50,191 nucleotides of DNA from Lachnospiraceae bacterium (GTDB lineage Bacteria > Bacillota > Clostridia > Lachnospirales > Lachnospiraceae), in assembly GCA_021201095.1 (NCBI GenBank), contig JAJQFO010000219.1, positions 1-50,191 on the forward strand. The letters are read 5' to 3'. The notes beneath the pieces are model-generated. The model ran no database searches and had not been told where the DNA came from. It worked only from the letters and a program-made list of their open reading frames with translations. Below, in pieces: positions 33,199-41,688 of this stretch. Position 1 is the first letter of the stretch; each line of letters opens with the position of its first letter. Made by a program: the position numbers and the translations under genes.

Positions 33199-35064
33199 TT
33201 ATGACCAGTATCTTCTCGCGCATACTGGTGTACGGTAATTGTAGCTCGAAATAATGATACCTGTGCTGGAGGTGCTTGCATGTACAACCTGTCCGCCGCC
33301 AATGTAAAGCGCCACATGGCTGATGCCGCTGCCGTCCGAGTAGAACAGCAGGTCGCCGGCCTGAATATCACTCAGCGATACGGATGTGCCGCTGGAGGCC
33401 TGGGAAGCCGCCGTACGCGGAATGCTGATGCCGAAGTTTGCAAACACGGACTGTGTAAATCCAGAGCAGTCAGCACCATTGGTCAGGCTCGTGCCGCCGT
33501 ATACATACGGGTTGCCGACAAACTGTACTGCATAATTTGCGATGGACTGTCCCAATGTTGAGGAGGAAGAGGTGCTTGTCGTAGTCGCCTCCGTCTGCGC
33601 TGCTTCCGTCTGCACTGCCTCGGTCTGAGCCGCCTCCGTCTGCGCTGCTTCCGTCTGTGCCGCCTCAGTCTGTGCTGCTTCCGTCTGCACCGCCTCGGTC
33701 TGTGCTGCCTCAGTCTGTGTTGTTTCAGTCGTTGTTGTCGTTGTTTCAGTTGTAGTAGTTGTTGTCGTACCCGCTGTGTCCGAGCTGTACTTCAGTTCAT
33801 CCGCCACTGCCACTGCATCCAGATAATCCTGATAAGCGTCTACTGCCTCATCGTAGGTATCATAGACCAGCTGCTCGTCTGCCTGCTGTGTCGCAGCATC
33901 TGCCGCTTCCTGTGCTTCCACATAGGCCTGATATGCCTCGTCTACCGCTGCTTCCGCCTCACTCAGAGTCGTTGAAGACGAAGAAGAGGTATCTGTAGAT
34001 GTCGTTGTCTCCACATAGGTCTCTGCTGCGGTGCTCGCCTCAGTTTCTGCTGCGGAAGCCTCTGCAGCTGCTTCCTGTTCGGCCAGATAAGCCAGCCACT
34101 GCTCGTCCAGACGCTCCTGTTCGGCCTCTGACTCAGCCAGGTATTCCAGCCACTCCTCATCCAGACGCTCAGACTCCTCCTCCAGAGTCTCGCCGGTGGA
34201 ATAGTAAGTGTCATAATCTACATACCACGCATTTACATAACCATATGTACCATCCTCCAGAACCACCTTCATCCAGTCACCTTCATAGGAGACAACCTCC
34301 ATCTGATCTGAAGAGTACACCATGGCAATGGTTTCCGAATCCTCGCTGGCTTCCGTATGAACCCAAAGTCCCTCTGCATTAACCGTCGCCACATTATAGG
34401 CAACCGTCTCTGCAATCTCATCGGCTGCTTCGCCAGTCGCGAAATAATCTGCCTTTACATAACCGGTAACATTGCCCGACTGGATCTCATACCAGTCGCC
34501 CAGCTGTCCGAGAATCGTCACGGAATTATTATTGTAAATCTTGCCAACCACTTCGCCGTCCGTGCTCGCGTCCGAACGGACATTGATATAATTATCACAC
34601 TGCGCGAAGGCCAGCTCGCCGCTCATGCTGGTATCATAAACCAGTTCGGTCTCTGTCTCAGTCTGTGCCTCAGCCGAAGCCTCGGCAGCTGCTGTGGTCT
34701 CTGCTTCCGTTGTAGCTGCCGCGCCTGCCAGAGTACCTGTGGCATCCGTCTCAGTTGCTGAAGAAGTCTCTTCGCTCTCGGTATCCGCCGCTTCCGAATC
34801 CGTCGAACTGGTCTCATCCGCAGCTGCCTCCGCTGTCTCTTCTGTCACTGCGGCTGTACTCCCGTCTCCCCCGGATGTAGCCGCTGTGCCAGTCTCAGTG
34901 AGCCCCGCCAGCGTCACGCTGGTAGCGGCTGCCACCGTACTTGTCTCACTAAGTCCCGCCAGTGTCATACTATTATCTGCAAAAGCTACTGCCCCAAAGC
35001 TCGAAATTGAAATTCCAAGTGCCAGACAGCAGGCTGTAAATTGCATCACTGCCTTTTTCATCAT
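33199..35064 (-). CDS. Secreted SH3/NlpC-P60 peptidoglycan endopeptidase
   Basis: A 621-residue secreted protein. The signal peptide ends near residue 29 (AVAFA-DN). A Thr/Glu/Ala-rich region (30-140) is followed by two SH3b domains (about 145-210 and 220-285), an acidic EEWLEYLAESE/EQWLAYLAEQE pair, a Ser/Thr linker, nine QTEAA-type pentapeptides (450-493) and a NlpC/P60 domain (about 505-621). The catalytic Cys533 (NGADCSGF), His583 (ISHVALYIG) and His595 (VVHAS) are all there. It should cleave peptide stems in the wall. It has its own promoter and terminator; possible WalR-type boxes lie in the leader. Confidence 0.95.
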   Translation of the reverse strand: MMKKAVMQFTACCLALGISISSFGAVAFADNSMTLAGLSETSTVAAATSVTLAGLTETGTAATSGGDGSTAAVTEETAEAAADETSSTDSEAADTESEETSSATETDATGTLAGAAATTEAETTAAAEASAEAQTETETELVYDTSMSGELAFAQCDNYINVRSDASTDGEVVGKIYNNNSVTILGQLGDWYEIQSGNVTGYVKADYFATGEAADEIAETVAYNVATVNAEGLWVHTEASEDSETIAMVYSSDQMEVVSYEGDWMKVVLEDGTYGYVNAWYVDYDTYYSTGETLEEESERLDEEWLEYLAESEAEQERLDEQWLAYLAEQEAAAEASAAETEASTAAETYVETTTSTDTSSSSSTTLSEAEAAVDEAYQAYVEAQEAADAATQQADEQLVYDTYDEAVDAYQDYLDAVAVADELKYSSDTAGTTTTTTTETTTTTTETTQTEAAQTEAVQTEAAQTEAAQTEAAQTEAAQTEAVQTEAAQTEATTTSTSSSSTLGQSIANYAVQFVGNPYVYGGTSLTNGADCSGFTQSVFANFGISIPRTAASQASSGTSVSLSDIQAGDLLFYSDGSGISHVALYIGGGQVVHASTSSTGIIISSYNYRTPVCARRYWS

Positions 35065-35097
35065 CTATCCCCGCCTCCAAACAATTTTAAAACTTAT

Positions 35098-35124
35098 TAC
35101 GAAATTATTACATTTATTACGCTG
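35098..35124 (-). promoter_or_regulatory. GTAATAA direct repeats, WalR-like
   Basis: On the minus strand, CGTAATAA, TGTAATAA and CGTAATAA lie just after the -10 box. TGTAAT-N5-CGTAAT resembles the WalR/YycF pattern (TGTWAH-N5-TGTWAH), which controls cell-wall hydrolases, with one mismatch. Placement would suit repression. Tentative. Confidence 0.3.
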
Positions 35125-35126
35125 TA

Positions 35127-35155
35127 ATCATAACAAATGGAGGCGACGTTGTCAA
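35127..35155 (-). promoter_or_regulatory. Promoter of the NlpC/P60 gene
   Basis: On the minus strand TTGACA (35155-35150), 17-bp spacer, TATGAT (35132-35127). Near consensus. Confidence 0.85.
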
Positions 35156-35388
35156 GGCTATTTAATAAATTTAAAATAAATTTTTGAGGAATTATTAAAA
35201 TTTGTTAAAGAATGGCAGGTTTCCAGAGCCCGATCTGCCCGAAAGCCTGCCCTCTACCGATGTCACAGAAATCTATTTTGCGTGAACTGCTGCTGACTGC
35301 CGCCGCCAGACAATGTCGTGGGAATAAATTCTTCTTTCAAAAAATGTCTTTTTTTGCAAAATCAGACTGTCATCCGTGCCGAAGGGCC

Positions 35389-36312
35389 CTATTTTGTCTC
35401 ATTCAGATAAGCCTCCACGGATGTAACCGCGTTTGCCCCGTCCGAAACCGCCGTCACAATCTGCCGCAGCGGCTTCTTCCGGATATCTCCGGCCGCGAAA
35501 AATCCCGGTCGTTCTGTGATGCCATCCTCCGATGCTAAAATGTAACCTTTTTCATCGAGATGTAATAAATTGGTAACAATTTCCGTGTTCGGTCTCGTGC
35601 CAACTGCGACAAAGACGCCTTCCAGATTCAGTGAACGGCTCGTACTATCTTTTTTATTGCGGATTTTCAGGCATTCCACATGATCTCCGCCATAGATCTC
35701 CGTCACTTCAGTATCCCAGAGGAATTCCACATTTTCACATTTTTTCAGCTGCTCCTGCAGAAAACGGGCTGCCCGCAGCTCATCCCTGCGGTGGATCAGA
35801 TAGACCTTCTCACAGCCGCGCGCCAGAAAAAGTGCATCTTCGACCGCCGCATCTCCGCCGCCGACCACAGCCACTGTCTGCCCTTTAAAAAATGCTCCAT
35901 CGCAGGTCGCGCAATAGGATACGCCCATGCCGGTCAGCTTTTTCTCGCCCGGCACACCAAGCAGGCTGTGTTTCGCGCCCATCGCCAGCACCACCGCACG
36001 CGCCCGGAACTCCTCGCTGTTTGTATGCAGCACCTTGATGCGTCCGCCGTCCTCCTCCGCGATGTGCCGGACTTCTATATTAACAAACTTCACGCCAAGC
36101 TTCTCTGCATGCTCCCGGAACTTCACGCCGAGTTCAAAACCGCCAATCCCCGGCAGCCCCGGATAGTTGTCTACCTCATAGGTATTCAGCATCTGGCCGC
36201 CGCTCATGTATTCCTTTTCCAGCACCAGCACCGAAAGCTGCGCCCGCACCGCGTAGATCGCAGCCGTCAGTCCCGCCGGGCCAGAGCCGACAATGATGAG
36301 ATCATAGATCAT
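35389..36312 (-). CDS. trxB: Thioredoxin reductase
   Basis: A 307-residue flavoprotein that reduces thioredoxin with NADPH. The FAD motif is IIVGSGPAGLTAAIYA (6-21), the redox pair Cys134/Cys137 (SYCATCDGAFF), the NADPH motif VVGGGDAAVEDALFLA near 150, and the C-terminal FAAGDIRKKPLRQIVTAVSD. Length is normal. The ATG follows GGAGG. It appears to be a single-gene unit. The 283-bp gap before it (36313-36595) holds a perfect GCCGTGCC/GGCACGGC inverted repeat (36362-36402) and a TGTCCTGAA box at 36574. Confidence 0.95.
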   Translation of the reverse strand: MIYDLIIVGSGPAGLTAAIYAVRAQLSVLVLEKEYMSGGQMLNTYEVDNYPGLPGIGGFELGVKFREHAEKLGVKFVNIEVRHIAEEDGGRIKVLHTNSEEFRARAVVLAMGAKHSLLGVPGEKKLTGMGVSYCATCDGAFFKGQTVAVVGGGDAAVEDALFLARGCEKVYLIHRRDELRAARFLQEQLKKCENVEFLWDTEVTEIYGGDHVECLKIRNKKDSTSRSLNLEGVFVAVGTRPNTEIVTNLLHLDEKGYILASEDGITERPGFFAAGDIRKKPLRQIVTAVSDGANAVTSVEAYLNETK

Positions 36313-36595
36313 TGTAAAGCCTCCTTTTCCTTTCCCGCATCGTCAGCGATGTGGAACGCAGGCCGTGCCGCCGCACGTAAGCGTGGTTTTAAATGGCACG
36401 GCTCTCCATTCCCCAAAGCTACACTCCATCATTACTTTTTTGCGCACAGCGCAGTCTGTGTTCTTCCCCTCCTGACAGGCGCAGGCAAATTCGGGTTCGC
36501 TGCAGATCTGCGCCTTATCAAGGTTTTCGCAACCGTTCCGTACGTTCCGTACCGCACAGCGGGTGCGAGGTTCTGTCCTGAATCCTTACCTGTCT

Positions 36596-37774
36596 TCAGT
36601 GATGGAACAGCCGGATCCCGGTAAATGCCATCGCCATCCCATATTTATCACAGGTCGCAATCACATCTTCATCTCTCACAGAGCCGCCTGGCTCAGCAAT
36701 ATACTGCACGCCGGATTTACGCGCACGCTCAATGTTGTCGCTGAACGGGAAAAACGCATCCGATCCGAGGGTCACGCCCTGCAGCTGATCCAGCCATGCC
36801 CGCTTCTCTTCCTCCGTAAAGACAGATGGCTTTTCGGTGAAGACCTTCTCCCATGCCCCATCTGCAAGTACGTCCATGTACTCCGCGCCAATATAGACAT
36901 CAATCGCGTTGTCGCGCTCCGCACGGGTAATCGTATCCGAAAACGGCAGCGAGAGCACCTTCGGGCTCTGGCGCAGGAACCAGTTGTCCGCCTTCTGTCC
37001 CGCAAGTCTGGTGCAATGCACTCTCGACTGCTGGCCCGCGCCGATGCCGATGGCCTGTCCGTCTTTTACAAAGCACACGGAATTTGACTGCGTATATTTC
37101 AGCACAATCAGCGCGATTTTCATATCCGCGAGTGCCTCTGCAGGGATATCCTTATTTTTTGTCACGATATTTGAAAGCAGCGCATCATCAATCGGAAGCT
37201 CCTGGCGTCCCTGCTCGAAGGTTACCCCAAATACCTGCTTGTGTTCAATCGGATCCGGACGATAGCTTTCATCAATCTGAATCACATTATAATTGCCTTT
37301 TTTCTTCTGTGCCAGAATGTCCAGCGCCTCCTGCGTGTAACCCGGCGCAATCACGCCGTCAGACACCTCGCGCTTAATCAGCAGCGCCGTATCCCGGTCG
37401 CAGATATCGGAGAGCGCGATAAAATCGCCAAAGGATGACATCCGATCCGCCCCTCTCGCTCTGGCGTACGCACAGGCCAGCGGCGACAGATTCTCATAAT
37501 CATCCACCCAGTAGATTTTCGCCAGAGTCTCGTCAAGCGGCAGGCCGACCGCCGCGCCTGCCGGGGAGACATGCTTAAATGAAGTCGCCGCCGGAAGTCC
37601 GGTCGCTGCCTTCAGCTCACGCACCAGCTGCCAGCCGTTGAATGCGTCCAGAAAATTGATATAACCCGGGCGCCCGGAAAGCACCTGGATCGGCAGCTCG
37701 CTTCCGTCCGCCATATAGATGCGCGACGGCTTCTGATTGGGGTTACAGCCATATTTTAATGCAAGTTCTTTCAT
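36596..37774 (-). CDS. purH: AICAR formyltransferase, stand-alone
   Basis: A 392-residue enzyme converting AICAR (ZMP) to FAICAR with 10-formyl-THF. The catalytic Lys-His pair is in ATSFKHVSPAGAAVGLP (about 64-80). DRMSSFGDFIALSD, RPDPIEHKQVFG, IGIGAGQQSRVHCTRLAGQK and GSDAFFPFSDNIE are characteristic. It corresponds only to the C-terminal domain of bifunctional PurH; the cyclohydrolase domain is missing and supplied by purO upstream (191-bp gap). The symbol is given by function. Members of this size occur in Clostridia. Confidence 0.92.
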   Translation of the reverse strand: MKELALKYGCNPNQKPSRIYMADGSELPIQVLSGRPGYINFLDAFNGWQLVRELKAATGLPAATSFKHVSPAGAAVGLPLDETLAKIYWVDDYENLSPLACAYARARGADRMSSFGDFIALSDICDRDTALLIKREVSDGVIAPGYTQEALDILAQKKKGNYNVIQIDESYRPDPIEHKQVFGVTFEQGRQELPIDDALLSNIVTKNKDIPAEALADMKIALIVLKYTQSNSVCFVKDGQAIGIGAGQQSRVHCTRLAGQKADNWFLRQSPKVLSLPFSDTITRAERDNAIDVYIGAEYMDVLADGAWEKVFTEKPSVFTEEEKRAWLDQLQGVTLGSDAFFPFSDNIERARKSGVQYIAEPGGSVRDEDVIATCDKYGMAMAFTGIRLFHH

Positions 37775-37965
37775 GGTGATTCGTCCTTTCCTTAATATAT
37801 ATGCCTGATTATAAATACACTTTTTTCTTATCCTGAATAGCCTCTGGTGAATTATTCACTCTGATTTTCAGCTTTCTCTGGTATAGCGATGCATACCTGG
37901 CAGCAATCATATTTTCTGACCGCCGTCAAAGAAAATCTTCCGGCCATTTTTTCGTTGAATGAAGC

Positions 37966-38682
37966 TCACTGATTTTTATTTACAATCCTGGTCTCATACG
38001 TCCCAGCTGCAATATCAATATAACGCACAAACAGGGACACCTTATTATCCTCATTCAGACTGTCCCAGAGCAGCTTTGTGCAGGACTCGATATCGTCCGG
38101 TATTGTCACGCGCTTCGGCTCGCCCTCAAAGCTCGGCAGCGGATTGCCATCCCGCATATATGTGTGGATAAAGCGTCCTTCGCCGGCAATGCAATTCTCA
38201 TATGAGAAGGTATAGCGGTCACATGCCTCCGGATTGCCGTCCGCACTTTTCAAAATCGACATGGCATAATTAAAATGCCCATTTTCTACCTGAAGGATAC
38301 CCGAAATGCGCGGCGTGTAGTTCGGCCCGTCCGGCTCAAACTTGCGGCTGCGCAGCGACTGCTCAAAGGTCAGACTGCCGGAGTACATTCCATCATAGAT
38401 CGTATCCGTCTGGTCACCGTTCGTCACGATCGTCTGATTTCCCAACACACGCACCGGCGCATAAATAATCAGGCTCGGATCCTCCATCTTCGACTCGTCA
38501 AATGCCCGCGTGCGGATGCCTTCACCGTCCGCCACAAACACTCGGTTCCGGCTGTTCTGGCTTCGGCCCATGATAAAATAAGCCGCCGCTGCCTTCATGC
38601 CATCCTTTGTCCTGCCAATCACAATTCCCCTGCCTGGGTAACTGTTTTCGCGCAGCTCTTTTTCCAGACTTAATAATTCCAT
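37966..38682 (-). CDS. purO: IMP cyclohydrolase, PurO family
   Basis: A 238-residue protein with the PurO/archaeal IMP cyclohydrolase pattern: NSYPGRGIVIGRTKDG, AAYFIMGRSQNSRNRVF, VRVLGNQTIVTNGDQTDTIY, DGPNYTPRISGIL and HTYMRDGNPLPSFEG. It closes FAICAR to IMP, the step missing from the neighbouring AICAR formyltransferase. ATG 38682 follows AGGAGG; the longer frame runs into the riboswitch. It lies right after a ZTP riboswitch, giving feedback from the substrate pool of the next enzyme. Confidence 0.92.
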   Translation of the reverse strand: MELLSLEKELRENSYPGRGIVIGRTKDGMKAAAAYFIMGRSQNSRNRVFVADGEGIRTRAFDESKMEDPSLIIYAPVRVLGNQTIVTNGDQTDTIYDGMYSGSLTFEQSLRSRKFEPDGPNYTPRISGILQVENGHFNYAMSILKSADGNPEACDRYTFSYENCIAGEGRFIHTYMRDGNPLPSFEGEPKRVTIPDDIESCTKLLWDSLNEDNKVSLFVRYIDIAAGTYETRIVNKNQ

Positions 38683-38702
38683 TCTGCAATTCCTCCTGAA
38701 AA

Positions 38703-38804
38703 GAAAAAACCGCCCGGGACAATGCTTTTCCTTTGCCCAGACGGTCGACTCATCTACACCCATACTCCCCTGTGGTTCCCCACTTCCGTCAGTTGTATGG
38801 GCAC
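38703..38804 (-). promoter_or_regulatory. ZTP (pfl) riboswitch controlling purO-purH
   Basis: Read on the minus strand, GTGCCCATACAACTGACGG, GTGGGGAACCACAGGGGAG and TATGGGTGTAG form the first aptamer half, followed by CGACCGTCTGGGCA, the conserved 3' half of the pfl motif. CCGTCTGGG (38744-38736) also pairs with CCCGGGCGG (38718-38710) to make a terminator with TTTTTTC (38709-38703). By family knowledge ZMP or ZTP stabilises the aptamer and turns transcription on. Confidence 0.92.
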
Positions 38805-38808
38805 TTAA

Positions 38809-38837
38809 ACCATACCATCATATGCCGGAAAATGCAA
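38809..38837 (-). promoter_or_regulatory. Promoter of the ZTP riboswitch transcript
   Basis: On the minus strand TTGCAT (38837-38832), 17-bp spacer, TATGGT (38814-38809). The start point falls at the 5' edge of the aptamer. Confidence 0.65.
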
Positions 38838-38852
38838 GCACTGAAATGAATA

Positions 38853-39023
38853 TTATTCTTTGTTTTCCTTTTTTGTGTCTGTTTTCTCAAACGATGTCTG
38901 CCCGTCTATCAGCCTGTGTACTTTTTCTTTAGCTTCATCCAGATCCTTGCATCCATCCAGAATCATGTCAAACATTTCAAAAATTGTTTTAAATTGCTTA
39001 TCTGTCATATATTCTGCATCCAT
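38853..39023 (-). CDS. Small acidic/helical protein
   Basis: A 56-residue protein beginning MDAEYMTDKQFKTIFEMFDM, predicted to be helical, ending in a Lys/Glu-rich tail. ATG 39023 follows GGAGGAAAGG, and a consensus promoter sits upstream. I do not know a function. The short MTDKQF...IFEMFDMILDG pattern seems typical of conserved small Clostridia proteins. Confidence 0.75.
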   Translation of the reverse strand: MDAEYMTDKQFKTIFEMFDMILDGCKDLDEAKEKVHRLIDGQTSFEKTDTKKENKE

Positions 39024-39074
39024 ATCCTTTCCTCCAATCCGCAGATCCATCCACCTTTGCCGCATCCACACCAA

Positions 39075-39103
39075 AGTATAGATTACCTGCCTGGGTCTGT
39101 CAA
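39075..39103 (-). promoter_or_regulatory. Promoter of the 38853 gene
   Basis: On the minus strand TTGACA (39103-39098), 17-bp spacer, TATACT (39080-39075). Near consensus. Confidence 0.85.
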
Positions 39104-39168
39104 GAATTCTTGTTTTTATTCATCCTGATTTCCCGTATTGGATGTTAGGTTATAAAGTATATTTGTAA

Positions 39169-39205
39169 CTGTTCGGGACAGTACTTCGCACTTACTGCGA
39201 AGTAC
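39169..39205 (-). repeat. Repeat family III, copy 2
   Basis: GTACTTCGC-ACTTACT-GCGAAGTAC (39181-39205), preceded by CTGTTCGGGACA. This is the inverted counterpart of 32943-32978: stem and flanking box are kept, and the loop differs. Confidence 0.75.
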
Positions 39206-39315
39206 GTATGGAAAACGTATATTTAGCAGAGAGAAGCCCTTCGCCGGGTTATGCCCCTCGCCGGGTGGCATCCCACATTTCGTGCAGGATATTCCCCAAT
39301 TTTCGATTGTGGGGC

Positions 39316-39352
39316 GCGGTATGTCCACAATCTTTGATTGTGGACATACCGC
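39316..39352. other. Perfect 17-bp hairpin
   Basis: GCGGTATGTCCACAATC (39316-39332) pairs perfectly with 39336-39352 around a TTT loop. There is no T-tract, so it is not an ordinary terminator. A partly similar stem (CCCCAAT.../...ATTGTGGGG) is just to its left. Confidence 0.8.
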
Positions 39353-39407
39353 ACAGAGTGCGGGATAAGCCTCGTAATTGTGAAGGTACTGAACTATTAC
39401 GTATATT

Positions 39408-41141
39408 TTAGAAAATACACCCCGTGATTGCCGCCCAGACATCGTCCGTCTCATAGCCGAGCCTCCAGGCCGCAATGCCGCCCAGATTATACTGACTTAC
39501 CAGTGCAGCGCGAGCCGAGACAGAATCGGCGTCCTCCAGCCAGATCTGGCAGAGCCGTCCATCGGACGACGTCCATTCGGCATATAGCTGTCCCGTAGAT
39601 TCATCATAAGCAGAGGAAACGCCCATATCCGAAAGCAGCGTCTGCGCTTCCTCCATAGTGACAACCTCGCTCGTCACGTTAGTCGTACCGTCAGAAAGAG
39701 TTTCCGTATACCACACTCTGGAGTAAAATGGAATTGCACTGATGATCTTTTCCCGCGGGACTTCCTCCAGAAGCATATTCTGGATTCCCGTCTCTTCGAA
39801 TTCGAGAGAGGCTACACTGCCCGCGTCAGAGCCAGAATAATGCTCATCATATCCCATCATAATGACATAATCGCAGACGCAGCCGAGTTCCTTCCTATTA
39901 TAATAAGTAGAATAGTCCATCGGCACCGGCACATCTACAGAAAGAATGATGCCATTTTTGCGGCAGAGGATGGAAAGCTCGCGCAAAAACTGCACGTAAT
40001 CCGCGCCGGATTCCTGGGCAATGCTCTCAAAATCAATATTAATCCCGTCAAATCCCAGCTCAAGAGCCTGCTCAATCAGATAATTCTGTACCGTCTGGCG
40101 CGAGGAGCGCGTCGCCAGGAGCGTGGCCGTGCTGACATCCTCGCTGAAGTTGCTGACCAGTGCCCAGACCTGCAGTCCCTCCTCATGCGCCTCTTCCACA
40201 TAGTCCGCGCTCGCATAAGATAATACCGAGCCGCTGTTGTCACTCAGATAATACCAGGTCGGCGAGATCACGTTTACACCGGTCATATCCGCAATATCAT
40301 CAGACAGGTTGTCATTCATCGTCGTATAGTTGATCTGATGAAATACAAGGTTCACCCGTCCATCCAGGCTGATGCTGGAGTAATCTGACTGGTAATATGT
40401 ATCGCGGACTGTTTCTTCTATATTCGTAAGGAATTTATTTCTAATGTATCCGACATAGCCGTCCGCCGTCAGGATCTGTGTCCATTTCTCCATCTGTTCC
40501 AGTACGGTGACCTGATCGCCGGCAGTCGCCTCTGTCAGGATATCGCTCTTAATCCCGCCGCGGTAGCGTACCGGGGCGTCCTGTTTGATCTCCGCCGTCG
40601 TCACGGTCACGCTGCCTGTCGTGACTACTACACGCGAAGGGGACTCGTAGGTCTCAAAGCGCATATTTGTATATTGCTGCAGAAATGTCATGGCTACAAA
40701 CATCCCCGAGGAGGTTGTCTTCACAATTTCATAACCCGCGTCGAAGCTCTCTCCGTCAATGGTATATGCGGATGTGTTTACTCCAATCTCAAAGATCTGC
40801 TCCGCCGTTGTAAACAGCATCAAGGCTTCCGAAGAATCCCAGTAAAACCGGGAATTAAGCGTGTTCTGAACCAGCGTGTAGTCAATATACACGTTCCCGC
40901 TCACAATCAGGGCACGTTCCTGCGCTATTTCGCCGTCCACAACGATCACAGCGACTGTCTCCCCTTCCACGCCCAGTGTGGGCTCCTCGGCCGTCCCCTC
41001 CGTCAGTCCGAAATAGGAATCTGCGCTCATCCAATCAGAGCCAGGCATAAACTTCTGTATGCATACAAACATAATTGACAGCAGACCGACAGCAATGATC
41101 ATCAATGCCAGCCGCCTGAAGGTTTTATTTTTATAATTCAT
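39408..41141 (-). CDS. Membrane-anchored GH18-family protein with SH3 domain
   Basis: A 577-residue protein. An N-terminal membrane anchor (about 8-28), a copper-amine-oxidase-like stalk domain (about 60-180), an SH3b segment (about 195-240) and a GH18 TIM barrel (about 262-575) are present. The catalytic motif FDGINIDFE places Glu372 as acid and Asp370 next to it. MMGYDEHYSGSDAG and AAWRLGYET are typical of spore/wall YaaH-like members. It probably cleaves GlcNAc-containing glycans outside the cell. The ATG follows GAAGGGAAG. Confidence 0.9.
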   Translation of the reverse strand: MNYKNKTFRRLALMIIAVGLLSIMFVCIQKFMPGSDWMSADSYFGLTEGTAEEPTLGVEGETVAVIVVDGEIAQERALIVSGNVYIDYTLVQNTLNSRFYWDSSEALMLFTTAEQIFEIGVNTSAYTIDGESFDAGYEIVKTTSSGMFVAMTFLQQYTNMRFETYESPSRVVVTTGSVTVTTAEIKQDAPVRYRGGIKSDILTEATAGDQVTVLEQMEKWTQILTADGYVGYIRNKFLTNIEETVRDTYYQSDYSSISLDGRVNLVFHQINYTTMNDNLSDDIADMTGVNVISPTWYYLSDNSGSVLSYASADYVEEAHEEGLQVWALVSNFSEDVSTATLLATRSSRQTVQNYLIEQALELGFDGINIDFESIAQESGADYVQFLRELSILCRKNGIILSVDVPVPMDYSTYYNRKELGCVCDYVIMMGYDEHYSGSDAGSVASLEFEETGIQNMLLEEVPREKIISAIPFYSRVWYTETLSDGTTNVTSEVVTMEEAQTLLSDMGVSSAYDESTGQLYAEWTSSDGRLCQIWLEDADSVSARAALVSQYNLGGIAAWRLGYETDDVWAAITGCIF

Positions 41142-41184
41142 GCTGTACTTCCCTTCTTACAAATAAGTCTTTATCGACCTTACA

Positions 41185-41213
41185 AGTATATCAGTTTCCG
41201 CGAAATCCGTCAT
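41185..41213 (-). promoter_or_regulatory. Promoter of the GH18 gene
   Basis: On the minus strand ATGACG (41213-41208), 17-bp spacer, TATACT (41190-41185). Confidence 0.6.
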
Positions 41214-41325
41214 TCATTTTGTCCATTCTTTTATAAAAATTAAGAAGTGACGCTGTTTTTTATGGGCAAACGGCAGCCGTCGCCTCCCTCCTTTTCAGTG
41301 AAAATAAAATGGAACAGCCGCTGCT

Positions 41326-41559
41326 TTAACGATAGATTCTGACAAAATTGATACCCCTGATCTTTTCCTGATCATCTTCGATAAAGTCCCGCATATAGCC
41401 TGCCCCTTCCGCGAGCATACAGGCACTGACTATCTTTTCCGCGTGAGAAAGCTGTCCTTCAAGATACAGGTGCGTTCCTGCCCTCTCGTAATTACGAAGC
41501 TCCCTTTTCAGTAATGCTGCTGCACGGTTGCCATTTGGGCATTTCTGTTTGTTATGCAA
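41326..41559 (-). CDS. Small hypothetical protein
   Basis: A 77-residue protein with RELRNYERAGTHLYLEGQ and ACMLAEGAGYMRDF. It is predicted helical and cytoplasmic; I do not recognise the family. The start codon appears to be TTG at 41559, preceded by GAAGGTG at a good spacing. Confidence 0.65.
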   Translation of the reverse strand: MHNKQKCPNGNRAAALLKRELRNYERAGTHLYLEGQLSHAEKIVSACMLAEGAGYMRDFIEDDQEKIRGINFVRIYR

Positions 41560-41645
41560 GTTTCACCTTCTTTACAGTCTGAAAATGTCGGAGGTACTTG
41601 TGATATATTTCCTTATTTTACAGCCTGTTTTCTTTTTCTTTCCTA

Positions 41646-41674
41646 TTGCAATTTACGCAATTCTTGATTATACT
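41646..41674 (+). promoter_or_regulatory. Promoter of an unassigned short transcript
   Basis: TTGCAA (41646-41651), 17-bp spacer, TATACT (41669-41674). The start would be near 41681, just before a Shine-Dalgarno-like GGAAAGGA and a short ORF. Confidence 0.65.
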
Positions 41675-41688
41675 GAAAGCGCAGTTAC

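Larger units (their letters stand above)
35065..35388 (-). other. nlpC/P60 upstream region
   Basis: The 324-bp gap carries the promoter (35127-35155), possible regulatory boxes (35098-35124), and a hairpin GGCAGG/CCTGCC (35214-35251) that, read on the minus strand, is followed by ATTCTTTAACAAATTTT and may terminate trxB. No gene seen. Confidence 0.55.
39024..39407. other. Hairpin-rich region after the GH18 gene
   Basis: This 384-bp gap carries the 39075-39103 promoter, repeat family III copy 2 (39169-39205), direct repeats CCCGGCGARGGGC (about 39237-39266) and a long perfect hairpin (39316-39352). No gene is apparent. Confidence 0.6.

Noticed and set aside
39116-39475. 119-codon minus-strand frame downstream of the GH18 gene
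   Set aside because: It overlaps the GH18 3' end and runs through hairpin repeats without a ribosome site.
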